Source of the DNA: Colwellia sp. 12G3
GTDB taxonomy: Bacteria; Pseudomonadota; Gammaproteobacteria; Enterobacterales; Alteromonadaceae
Assembly (NCBI RefSeq): GCF_002836775.1
Contig: NZ_PJAQ01000066.1
Span: forward strand, 124,001-188,000
DNA: 64,000 nucleotides
Direction: 5' to 3'
Shown here: positions 17,903-25,588 of the stretch, piece after piece
Layout of the letters: each line of letters starts with the position of its first letter
How positions within the stretch are numbered: the stretch's first letter is position 1
Notes under the pieces: model-generated
Databases searched by the model: none
What the model was told of the DNA's origin: nothing
Seen by the model: the letters and a program-made list of their open reading frames with translations, nothing else
Made by a program: the position numbers and the translations under genes

Positions 17903-18655
17903 CTACTTAGTTCGAGTAATGGTTAATTTAACCGCAGGGTTATCAAAACGATGAGCCTGAGTTAATACTGAACTTGATAGACCATCATCTTTGCTAACCA
18001 CACCGGAGTGATAGCCGACTAGGTCGATATCATTTCGTGTTGCATCATAACCAACCCCACCATCAGCAGGGCCAGGAATAGTACCGACGGCTTCGCTATT
18101 TTGCTCGGTTCCTGCATCATAGACATTTAATCGCCATGATTTTTCTTGGTTAAGCGTCAATGTTGATAGGTCTACACCAGTAAGACCCGAGAAAGCATCA
18201 TTTGTATTCACTAACATGGTCGCAACCGTTAAATAAGTTGCCATCGGCTCGGTGGTACTGATGTCTAACGTGACGCTAGCACCCGGCGGAACTGCACCTT
18301 CACTGGTCATCGTCGCCATATTGCTTGTCAATGCAATGAAGTCAGCATTGTCGCCACCTTCGGCTAATTTTTCTAAAGCAACAGAAGCAGATTGACCCAC
18401 TTGCCACATTTTAGCATCACCGTGCAAAGCTATCGCAACAGGCGATAAAGGTTGTGCATAGGTTAGATTAGTTAGCGTTACTGAATAGCTATATTCCATA
18501 GCGGGCGTTACTGGTACGACAGGCACAACCACTACTTCTTTAGCGACATTGTCGTTATCATTACAAGCGGCTAGCCCTAATGTAAATACGCCAGCTATAA
18601 GCAGTTGCACAGTTAGTTTGTTGGTACTCTTTTTTTGAGTGATAAAAGTTAACAT
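17903..18655 (-). CDS. Spondin_N-domain lipoprotein
   Basis: The 250-residue protein has an LAAC lipobox (Cys about 30), a short Val/Pro-rich spacer and one spondin_N-like domain. Typical blocks are YSVTLTNLTYAQPLSPVAIALH, the KLAEGGD turn, and a late W.LNVYDAGTE.N. strand motif. Related bacterial proteins are exported and of unknown function; the fold is a beta-sandwich known from eukaryotic extracellular matrix proteins, where it can bind metal. It follows the first spondin gene by 9 bases and is followed by the response regulator. The two spondin proteins share architecture but are only moderately similar, which suggests an old duplication. Anchoring in a membrane, while its partner appears soluble, hints at a bound pair. 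Confidence 0.78.
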   Translation of the reverse strand: MLTFITQKKSTNKLTVQLLIAGVFTLGLAACNDNDNVAKEVVVVPVVPVTPAMEYSYSVTLTNLTYAQPLSPVAIALHGDAKMWQVGQSASVALEKLAEGGDNADFIALTSNMATMTSEGAVPPGASVTLDISTTEPMATYLTVATMLVNTNDAFSGLTGVDLSTLTLNQEKSWRLNVYDAGTEQNSEAVGTIPGPADGGVGYDATRNDIDLVGYHSGVVSKDDGLSSSVLTQAHRFDNPAVKLTITRTK

Positions 18656-18664
18656 GCTGCCCCC

Positions 18665-19384
18665 TTATTGCACGGTAATAGTAAGTTTAGCAACAGGGTT
18701 TAACCAACGTTGCACGCTATTGTTAATATCACTTGTACCGGCAGACATATCACTATCGCCTAAGCTGCCACGGTGAATATGTACTTTACTGTTAGACTCC
18801 ATATCGGTAACTCCGGTACCATTCATGCCGATGACCGCTTCTAACGGTGGTGGTACAGGCATGCCAGCTTCGCCAGGGGCGCCACTGCCGCGTAGTTCAT
18901 TATTCGCTTCAGTACCCGCATCATAAGCGTTTAAAAATACGGTATAAGTGCCGGCTGCTTCAGGTATTACCCAGCTATCTAAACCGACAAAACCATCATT
19001 AGAAGGTAATACCATAGCGGCAAGTGATAAATGTGTATTGGTGCTGTCATTGGTTAAAGTAAAACTTGTTGACATCGCAGGAGCTAATAAACCTGCAGCG
19101 GGATTTTCATTAATATTAGCGTCGGCATTGTTTAACATACTTACTAAGCCTGAAATATCACCACCTTCGGCCATTGCTTGTAGTTCAGTACTGGCCATTT
19201 CACTCGCCATAAAAATGTGATTGTCGCTAGCATGCGCTGCTGTAATAACAGGGGTAAAATGCAAACCTTGCGTTAAGTTTGTGACAGTAATGGATAATTC
19301 TTGTGCCATAGTCGTTGAACTTGCAAGAGAGAGTGCTAGTACAGTTAATACCGACTTGATTGGCGATTGCTTGATTACTTTCAT
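18665..19384 (-). CDS. Secreted spondin_N-domain protein
   Basis: The 239-residue protein has a classical signal peptide (VLTVLALSLASSTTMAQ) and a spondin_N-like domain with ITVTNLTQGLHFTPVI, the AEGGD turn and FLNAYDAGTEANNE. It heads a four-gene run with the spondin lipoprotein, response regulator and sensor kinase, with gaps of 9, 53 and 26 bases. The promoter should lie in the 336-base gap upstream. Expression of such genes ahead of a two-component system points to a regulated surface function, but nothing identifies the ligand. Confidence 0.78.
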   Translation of the reverse strand: MKVIKQSPIKSVLTVLALSLASSTTMAQELSITVTNLTQGLHFTPVITAAHASDNHIFMASEMASTELQAMAEGGDISGLVSMLNNADANINENPAAGLLAPAMSTSFTLTNDSTNTHLSLAAMVLPSNDGFVGLDSWVIPEAAGTYTVFLNAYDAGTEANNELRGSGAPGEAGMPVPPPLEAVIGMNGTGVTDMESNSKVHIHRGSLGDSDMSAGTSDINNSVQRWLNPVAKLTITVQ

Positions 19385-19720
19385 GATACTTTCCTTTGTA
19401 GGTAGATTTATGTTGTTTTGTTTAACTAAAAGAGAGTATGAAGTGGAATTATCGCTGGGAGATCACATGTTTATCACATTTTGTTGAAGAATTAATCACA
19501 GAAGTATCACAAGAAAGAATAATGACAAAGAGGTAAAGATAAGGGTGCTAATAAAGTATGGAGGAAGTAGCGTGAAATATAGAAAGTGCTTATAGGGGGT
19601 TTTACATCCACTTATCTGAAAGCTTACTAACAGAAAAGTGAATGTCGTCTTTACGTTTTATTGATAGTAGGTATTTTACAATAGAGCACTTGTTACTAGA
19701 TGGCTTACTAGTAACAATGA
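19385..19720. other. Intergenic region with a hairpin at 19690-19717
   Basis: This gap should hold the promoter of the spondin operon. At 19690-19717, arms TTGTTACTAG and CTAGTAACAA pair perfectly around an 8-base loop, 3 bases past the stop of the neighbouring kinase gene on the minus strand. With no T-run it is at best a weak terminator. No gene is seen. Confidence 0.5.
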
Positions 19721-20800
19721 TTACTTAGCTAGTTTTACTAGCTCAGGCTCAGCTTCACATACTAGGCTAAACAATTGAACTTGGCTGATTGCACGATCTA
19801 AGTTGTGATTTTCACGGCTTACTTGGAAATAGTTATCGCCATTTAAATGATCTGTTAAAAAACGTGTGCCGATAATAAATGGTAATAATTTAGCGCCAAC
19901 AATTAAACTCTCTTTTTCAAGTCTTGTCATTTTATCGCCAAAAGCATTTTGATAGCTTTGAATAAGCGCTGCAAATATATCAAGCTTGAGAACCATTTTA
20001 TCTGTGCTGGTATCGTCTTCTGCAAGGTTACTGCAACACGTTCTAACCATGTCGCCAAAGTCATGCATTAGTAACCCAGGCATACAGGTATCAAGGTCGA
20101 TAACTGCACACGGCTTATCACCTGAGGTAAATAAGAGATTGTTTATTTTAGTATCGTTGTGAGTTACATGCAGCGGTAACTGCTTACTGATGTCGACCAC
20201 ATGATTAATAAAGCTTTGTTGATCAAAGCAAAAATTGACTAAGGCTTGGCAGTCCGCTAAGCGATCTTGCAGATCATTAGTTACCGCTTCTTTAAGTTGT
20301 AGCATGCGAAAACTAATATCATGAAAATCCTCGATAATGACAGCGATGTCATTTGCAGGGAAATCGGCCAACGCACAACTGAACTGAGCGAAGGCTGTGG
20401 CAACAAGTGCAGCTTGCTCTGGAGATTCAACTTCTTCTAGGGTGTAAGAGTTGCTGATAAACTCCATTAAACGCCAGTAATTATTGCCAATTTTAATGCA
20501 GGTTTCACCGGCTTTAGTATGTAGTTGTTGTGGTACTGCTAATGGATAATTGCCGTTGTTTTTTTGCTGTAATAAATGCTGATTGATTTTTTGGGCATTA
20601 CTGCTCAACTCTACAGTTTTAGTAAATATGTCATGGTTGATTTGCTGTAAGACAAACTCAGCTTCAGGGGTGGTTAATTTGTAGGTATTGTTAATGTGAC
20701 CATTACCTAAAACATTAATCTCAGCTTTAGAAAAGTCAAAGTCGTAGTTATTTAGGACCGTATCAATATCAGTGTGTAGTGATGCTTTTTTATTATCCAT
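19721..20800 (-). CDS. Aminoglycoside-phosphotransferase-fold kinase, probably a sugar (N-acetylhexosamine 1-kinase-like) kinase
   Basis: The 359-residue protein has the APH fold. VLGNGHINNTYKL is the nucleotide loop as seen in NahK-type N-acetylhexosamine kinases, followed by FVLQQIN with the ATP lysine position replaced by Gln-Gln. The Brenner motif is HVTHNDTKINNLLF (catalytic Asp and Asn) and the metal Asp is in AVIDLDTCMPG. The next gene upstream is a nucleotidyltransferase, so the pair can be read as kinase plus pyrophosphorylase that turn a free sugar into an NDP-sugar. The substrate is not determined; choline or another small alcohol is possible for this superfamily. A 15-base tandem duplication lies between the two genes. 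Confidence 0.72.
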   Translation of the reverse strand: MDNKKASLHTDIDTVLNNYDFDFSKAEINVLGNGHINNTYKLTTPEAEFVLQQINHDIFTKTVELSSNAQKINQHLLQQKNNGNYPLAVPQQLHTKAGETCIKIGNNYWRLMEFISNSYTLEEVESPEQAALVATAFAQFSCALADFPANDIAVIIEDFHDISFRMLQLKEAVTNDLQDRLADCQALVNFCFDQQSFINHVVDISKQLPLHVTHNDTKINNLLFTSGDKPCAVIDLDTCMPGLLMHDFGDMVRTCCSNLAEDDTSTDKMVLKLDIFAALIQSYQNAFGDKMTRLEKESLIVGAKLLPFIIGTRFLTDHLNGDNYFQVSRENHNLDRAISQVQLFSLVCEAEPELVKLAK

Positions 20801-20887
20801 TGCTTTTATTACTTATATTGTAGTGACTATCTTGTTAGCAATGTGGTGTTTCTAGTAAGTACTTACCAGCGGGCTTATGCTAATACC

Positions 20888-20917
20888 TTAACCTGTGACA
20901 AATTAACCTGTGACAAA
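20888..20917. repeat. Perfect tandem duplication of 15 bp
   Basis: TTAACCTGTGACAAA occurs twice head to tail, in the gap between the kinase and nucleotidyltransferase genes, 14 bases past the latter's stop. It is probably a slippage product. Confidence 0.85.
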
Positions 20918-20930
20918 TAAGCGCAAGATG

Positions 20931-21815
20931 TTACTCTTTTTTAGCAAATAGTGCAGTAACTTTTTTATGTACTTGCTTGCTGTCCTGCGGGTAGGTTAAG
21001 CCAAACCAACTGTCATTAGTACTGAGTACTTTTACCTTTTTGTTGTTTTGTTGGATTTGCTGCATGACCACAGCGGGTAAATAACATTCTTTATTTAGCT
21101 CACTTTCTTGTTCATTTGCGAGTGAAATTGTGTTTATAACGGCATGTTCTAATGCCTGAAATATATCGATAGTGAAAAACCAGCAGTTCATCGATATTAA
21201 ACATTCAGCGTCTAGCTCTATTTGTTGTTGGCTCGCACTGAGGATGCCAGTTATTTTCTGTTTATCAGCCTTTATTTGCTCGCATTCCTCAATGCTCGTT
21301 AAATACTTTTGTTTATCAAACTGGCATAAACCTCGATTGACACCGCCGAAATCTGACAAGGTATTTTGTAATTGATAAGCCACCATCAAATAGTCTAGAG
21401 GTGTTTTTTTTGCTTGTTGCAATAATAAACTAAATACTTGTTTACCATAGAAGTCATCAGCGTTGATCACGGCAAAACTCTCTTTGAGTAAATTGCGACA
21501 ACACCAAAGTGCATGCGCTGTACCAAGTGGTTTGCTACGTTGCGTGGGTACCTTATAATTTTGTGGTAAATCGTCAAATGACTGATAGGTAAAAGCATAA
21601 TCAATATTTTCAGGCAATCTAGTGATAACTTGCTGCCTTAATAGCAGTTCTAGTTCTGGGCGAATAACAAAAATTACGCGGGTAAATCCGGCAGCGACAG
21701 CATTAATTAAGTTGTACTCCATTAGGGTTAACTGCTGAGGGCCAAACTCAGCTAGTTGCTTATTTCCGCCAAAGCGGGATCCCAATCCTGCAGCTAAAAT
21801 TACCAGGTTAGTCAT
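20931..21815 (-). CDS. Nucleotidyltransferase (NDP-sugar pyrophosphorylase family)
   Basis: The 294-residue protein has the GT-A-like nucleotidyltransferase fold. LAAGLGSRFGGNKQLAEFGP is the signature loop binding the nucleotide and pyrophosphate, with the activating Lys, and AVINADDFYG carries the metal Asp. The family makes NDP-sugars from sugar 1-phosphates. It is encoded 130 bases upstream of the NahK-like kinase in the same direction, so a two-step salvage (sugar to sugar 1-phosphate to NDP-sugar) is inferred. It is shorter than GlmU and has no acetyltransferase domain. Base and sugar specificity cannot be read from the sequence. Confidence 0.8.
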   Translation of the reverse strand: MTNLVILAAGLGSRFGGNKQLAEFGPQQLTLMEYNLINAVAAGFTRVIFVIRPELELLLRQQVITRLPENIDYAFTYQSFDDLPQNYKVPTQRSKPLGTAHALWCCRNLLKESFAVINADDFYGKQVFSLLLQQAKKTPLDYLMVAYQLQNTLSDFGGVNRGLCQFDKQKYLTSIEECEQIKADKQKITGILSASQQQIELDAECLISMNCWFFTIDIFQALEHAVINTISLANEQESELNKECYLPAVVMQQIQQNNKKVKVLSTNDSWFGLTYPQDSKQVHKKVTALFAKKE

Positions 21816-22050
21816 CTAATTTGATATTCCTACAGTGTGTAATAACAGCCCAAGTTAAACGAGCTGAAAATATTGATAGTTTGCTATTATATAGCAAAGG
21901 AGATAACTGTAAAATGGGAGGGATATAGCCATTATTGAATAGGAAAATTATTCTGATTAGAAGTGGTATCTATTTCCCCACTTACTATCGGCAGCTAAAA
22001 AATAGTGAAGAGATAACTATAAAAACGTTATTTTTCTCTATTGATAATGA

Positions 22051-23352
22051 TTAATCTAAAGGGAACTTCAAAGTAAAATTAGCGCCACAAAGTTGTGTGC
22101 CGTTATCAACGCTAATACTGCCTTGATGCCAATCCATCACCTTACTGCAAATCGCTAACCCTAAACCAAAGTGACCCTGCTCTCGTGTTCTATCTGCATC
22201 AAGTTTTACAAAGGGGCTGAAAATTATATCGAGCTTATCTTCACTGATACCTTTACCATCATCAGCGACGGTAATCGTCATTGAGTTTTGGTCAACTTTT
22301 AGCTGGATTTTTACTTGGTTCTCGGCATAACCGATGGCATTACTAATTAAGTTTACTATAGCGCGATAGCACCAATGATAATCTAGTCTATAGCTAAATG
22401 AATCATCTGAATGAATGATACTAATCTCAATGTTTTTTTGTTTGGCAAGCACTTGGCAATCGGTCATTGCGGAGGTTATTAATGCCAGAACATTGGTGGG
22501 TTGTTTTTTTAGATTTAATGCTTGTCGCTCCATTGATGCGTAATCAAGGAATAGCGATGTCATCTCTTCCATACGCGTTAACTCATTATCCATACGGGTC
22601 AAATAGCTGTTCTTTTTTTCAATAGATTTACTATCAAGAGCGGCTTCTATGCCAAAACGTAAACAGGCCATGGGTGTACGAATATCATGAGATAAACTGC
22701 GAGCCAAAATTTTATTATCGGCAACGAGTTTTTCTATTTTACTGGCCATGGTGTTAAAGCTTTGCTCTAACACTTTTATATAGGACAACTTACTGCTGGC
22801 GATACGTGCATCCAGCTGTCCTGAGCCAATTTTTGCTGCGGCATTGTTTAGTAGGTATAAACGCCTTGTTAAGGGAATTAGCCATAAAATCAAGATGCCG
22901 CAGATGCTTACATAGAGTATTAAGGTGAGGATAAAATTAAAATTATTATCTTCTGCGGTTTCAACGGGTAGTTCAATACGCAAGAGAAAGTCGGGGTGAT
23001 TAGCAATGTTCTTTAATAAGTATTGATTGGTGCTTGAGGCAAGTAGTAACCCCCCTTGTTGCTTTAACTCTGCAACCAAAGAACTCGGTAAGGCGATTTT
23101 TTTACTCGACGCTAGGCTGGTGTTTATTTGATAATTCTGTTTAAAGTGTTCAACTTTATCACTTAACTGCGAGCGGTTAAGTGAGCTTAGTTCACTCGAC
23201 AGACCGTCGAGTAAATGTCGATAAACTGTAGTGCCTTGTGTTTCAGTAACTTTATCTTCGGTTGAGTACTCGACAAGTTTATCTAATCCCCAACCAATAA
23301 AAAATAGCGAGCCTAATACAGTAAATATAATGCTAATAAATAGACTGCGCAT
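22051..23352 (-). CDS. Membrane sensor histidine kinase of the MipA/DUF3019 operon
   Basis: The 433-residue protein has transmembrane helices at about 5-22 and 141-161 flanking a periplasmic sensor region, a HAMP domain (LNNAAAKIGSGQLDARI), and a kinase core with H box ARSLSHDIRTPMACLRFG, N box LISNAIGYAENQV, and G boxes VADDGKGIS and HFGLGLAICSKV. It is related to RstB/CpxA-like envelope sensors. The gene starts 5 bases after the response regulator stop and closes a run of MipA/OmpV-like protein, DUF3019 protein and regulator. This arrangement suggests a sensor of envelope damage or cationic compounds, but the signal is inferred only. Confidence 0.88.
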   Translation of the reverse strand: MRSLFISIIFTVLGSLFFIGWGLDKLVEYSTEDKVTETQGTTVYRHLLDGLSSELSSLNRSQLSDKVEHFKQNYQINTSLASSKKIALPSSLVAELKQQGGLLLASSTNQYLLKNIANHPDFLLRIELPVETAEDNNFNFILTLILYVSICGILILWLIPLTRRLYLLNNAAAKIGSGQLDARIASSKLSYIKVLEQSFNTMASKIEKLVADNKILARSLSHDIRTPMACLRFGIEAALDSKSIEKKNSYLTRMDNELTRMEEMTSLFLDYASMERQALNLKKQPTNVLALITSAMTDCQVLAKQKNIEISIIHSDDSFSYRLDYHWCYRAIVNLISNAIGYAENQVKIQLKVDQNSMTITVADDGKGISEDKLDIIFSPFVKLDADRTREQGHFGLGLAICSKVMDWHQGSISVDNGTQLCGANFTLKFPLD

Positions 23353-23357
23353 GCTGG

Positions 23358-24083
23358 TTACTCAATGTCTCGCGTTGAATCTTCTTGCCAAGCATCACTA
23401 ACAAATAAGTAACCTTTACCCCATATTGTTTTAAATTTTTGTGGCTTTTGCGGATCATCATTAAAGAGTTTACGTAAACTAGATAACATCACGTCAAACC
23501 GTCTATCTTGGCCATCATACTCACGTTTTTTCAACGCTTTAAAAACTGAATCTCTATCGACAACATTGCCAGCGTGTTGCGCTAAATAGGTGAGAAATGC
23601 AAATAAGCTTGTTGAGAGCTCAACCTCTTTACCTTGATAAAGCACGCGCTTTGCTTCTTGGTTAATAGTGAGATCACCAAACACAAGATGATTATTTTGG
23701 CTGTTATCCGTTTTATCATTATGGCTTAGTTGACGGTTAATTCTTGCTAATAAGGCTCTTGGGCGAACAGGCTTTATTACATAGTCATCAGCGCCCGCTT
23801 CTAAGCCTATCACTTCATCAAACTCATCAGCGCGAGCGGTTAACATAATAATAGGAACCGTTTTACTGGCTTCATGTTGGCGAATAAGACGGCATACTTC
23901 GATGCCATTTAATCCTGGCAGCATAACGTCAAGCAAGACAATATCAGTGGTGTTTTTTTTGATTACATCCAGTACGAGATCACCTCGCGCAACATGAGTA
24001 ACATTAAACCCTTGTTCGCTTAAGTATTCACATACCCAATCAGCAAGGCTAATATCATCTTCAACTAATAAAATATTGTGCAT
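23358..24083 (-). CDS. OmpR-type response regulator of the MipA/DUF3019 operon
   Basis: The 241-residue protein has a receiver domain (LVEDD, phosphoacceptor Asp in IVLLDVMLPG, LTARADEFDEVIGLEAGADDYVIKPVRPRALLARI) and a winged-helix DNA-binding domain ending TIWGKGYLF. The VIKPVRPRALLAR stretch resembles the RstA branch. I start it at the ATG at 24083 (MHNILLVEDD) with AGGA upstream; a longer in-frame start would add 20 residues and overlap the DUF3019 gene. It is followed 5 bases later by its kinase. Confidence 0.9.
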   Translation of the reverse strand: MHNILLVEDDISLADWVCEYLSEQGFNVTHVARGDLVLDVIKKNTTDIVLLDVMLPGLNGIEVCRLIRQHEASKTVPIIMLTARADEFDEVIGLEAGADDYVIKPVRPRALLARINRQLSHNDKTDNSQNNHLVFGDLTINQEAKRVLYQGKEVELSTSLFAFLTYLAQHAGNVVDRDSVFKALKKREYDGQDRRFDVMLSSLRKLFNDDPQKPQKFKTIWGKGYLFVSDAWQEDSTRDIE

Positions 24084-24127
24084 GTTCTTTATTCCTACAA
24101 TGTCTCTGGGGGCAACATAGTTATTAA

Positions 24128-24550
24128 TTAAAATAATCGCCACCGGCGTTTGCGCGTGGTGTTTTTATGTTGCCAACTTACTTCGACCTGAGTTTCGGCT
24201 ATTATTTTATTATCACTCACGGCACGCAATTGATATTTAATACTTTTGTTTGATTCGAATTCAATTTTAATTTGAACGTTATCATTGTCTTGCCAACAGC
24301 CTAACTGCTGTTTTTTACCTTCTTGGTATAAACAAAAACTTTGCTTTGAAGGGGATTGCCATGCTAACTCTACCGTTGCAAAACAGTCACGACCCTGTCT
24401 TAAGGTCACACATTGCTCGGGTAGGGCGGTAAACGCTACTTCAGCCTTAATTATTTTAAGCTCATTTGCTTTAACGTGCTGACAAGCGAATAAGCTATAA
24501 AGTAATAATAGCGGTACTATGGCAATTCCTTTGCCAACACTAGAATACAT
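24128..24550 (-). CDS. DUF3019 family periplasmic protein
   Basis: The 140-residue protein has a signal peptide (IAIVPLLLLYSLFACQHVKAN) and a small beta-rich domain with four Cys (in QCVTLRQGRDCFA and SFCLYQEGKKQQLGCW) that could form two disulfides. The family is of unknown function and recurs between MipA-like and two-component genes in marine gammaproteobacteria. The ATG at 24550 has GGAG 7 bases upstream and overlaps the end of the MipA gene by 11 bases, pointing to translational coupling. The C-terminus is strongly basic (RKRRWRLF), unusual for a periplasmic protein. Confidence 0.8.
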   Translation of the reverse strand: MYSSVGKGIAIVPLLLLYSLFACQHVKANELKIIKAEVAFTALPEQCVTLRQGRDCFATVELAWQSPSKQSFCLYQEGKKQQLGCWQDNDNVQIKIEFESNKSIKYQLRAVSDNKIIAETQVEVSWQHKNTTRKRRWRLF

Positions 24551-25460
24551 AAAGTACTCCAAGCATAACTTGGGTTACTTGGTTGGTGTTTACTAGTGGA
24601 CTTTTTTTCACATCATTTGAAAAAATGCTGTGAGTCATCCCAGCTTGAAAAGACCAACTTGCCGATAAAGGATATTGCGCATAAAGTTCAGCTTGTCCTC
24701 TAAAACCGGCACTTGCAGTATATGCGGGTCTAATGTCAGTGACTTCATCACTGCCAACACCAATATAGTGATTAACAATATCTTGATTAAAATAGGTTAA
24801 ACCAGCGCCAAAATAAATATCCCAATTTTTATAGGGTAATAAATAGCTGTAGAAACTATCAATGATTAGGCCACCAACATGGTCGCCATTAACATCATCG
24901 CTGGAACTACCATAAGCAAAATCAATGGTGAATAATGAATCTTGTAAATAGTGTGAGTAACGTACTGCAATGCCGATAGTGGCGTCACGTTCTCTTAAGC
25001 CTTTAAGTAACTCATCATCACCACCGCCATATTCAATGAGTGATTCCGAATCGTAACCTTGCATGTAAGCTTTGGCTATTAGATCAAGTTGCCAGTTATC
25101 TTCAACAACTAGCTGATAACCAAATTCAGTACTACCCAATAAAACACTAGAACGTCTTTGGTTCGTTTGTAAAAAAAAACCTTTATAAGAAATATCGATC
25201 AACAAACCAGGGATAAAATAATGTAATAATTCTTCCTGCTCAATGCCTGCTATGATTTTAGGATCATAGACAAAAGAGAGATCGAGTAGAAATTGCCATT
25301 CAAATTCATCTTTAATGACTGGTTTGTTGTCATTATGGTCTTGGATCTCGCTGGTATCTTGCCCGTAACTTAAGGAACTAAATAACAATAAACTCAGGAC
25401 AAGTAACCAAGAAAAGCTTTTATTGTGTATTCGTCTGATATTATTTTTTTTAAAGGGCAT
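24540..25460 (-). CDS. MipA/OmpV family outer-membrane protein
   Basis: The 306-residue protein has a signal peptide (SWLLVLSLLLFSSLSYGQ) and a beta-barrel of the MipA/OmpV type, with FFLQTNQRRSSVLLG and the final VMLGVLYVF carrying the terminal aromatic. Family members are outer-membrane scaffolds or porins linked to murein hydrolases and to responses to cationic peptides. Start at ATG 25460; the TTG four codons upstream is less likely. It overlaps the DUF3019 gene and lies 128 bases after the TonB receptor stop, so a second promoter may lie in that gap. Confidence 0.85.
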   Translation of the reverse strand: MPFKKNNIRRIHNKSFSWLLVLSLLLFSSLSYGQDTSEIQDHNDNKPVIKDEFEWQFLLDLSFVYDPKIIAGIEQEELLHYFIPGLLIDISYKGFFLQTNQRRSSVLLGSTEFGYQLVVEDNWQLDLIAKAYMQGYDSESLIEYGGGDDELLKGLRERDATIGIAVRYSHYLQDSLFTIDFAYGSSSDDVNGDHVGGLIIDSFYSYLLPYKNWDIYFGAGLTYFNQDIVNHYIGVGSDEVTDIRPAYTASAGFRGQAELYAQYPLSASWSFQAGMTHSIFSNDVKKSPLVNTNQVTQVMLGVLYVF

Positions 25461-25588
25461 AGCAGAGCACAAAGAATCATTACAAAAAGTAACTATATGT
25501 TACCACGGTGTAAATGATACTTGTGCTTAGGCGCTCATTTTTATTGTTTAAAAAGTGTAAGTAAACTTAATGTTAAGTTAAGATTTTA

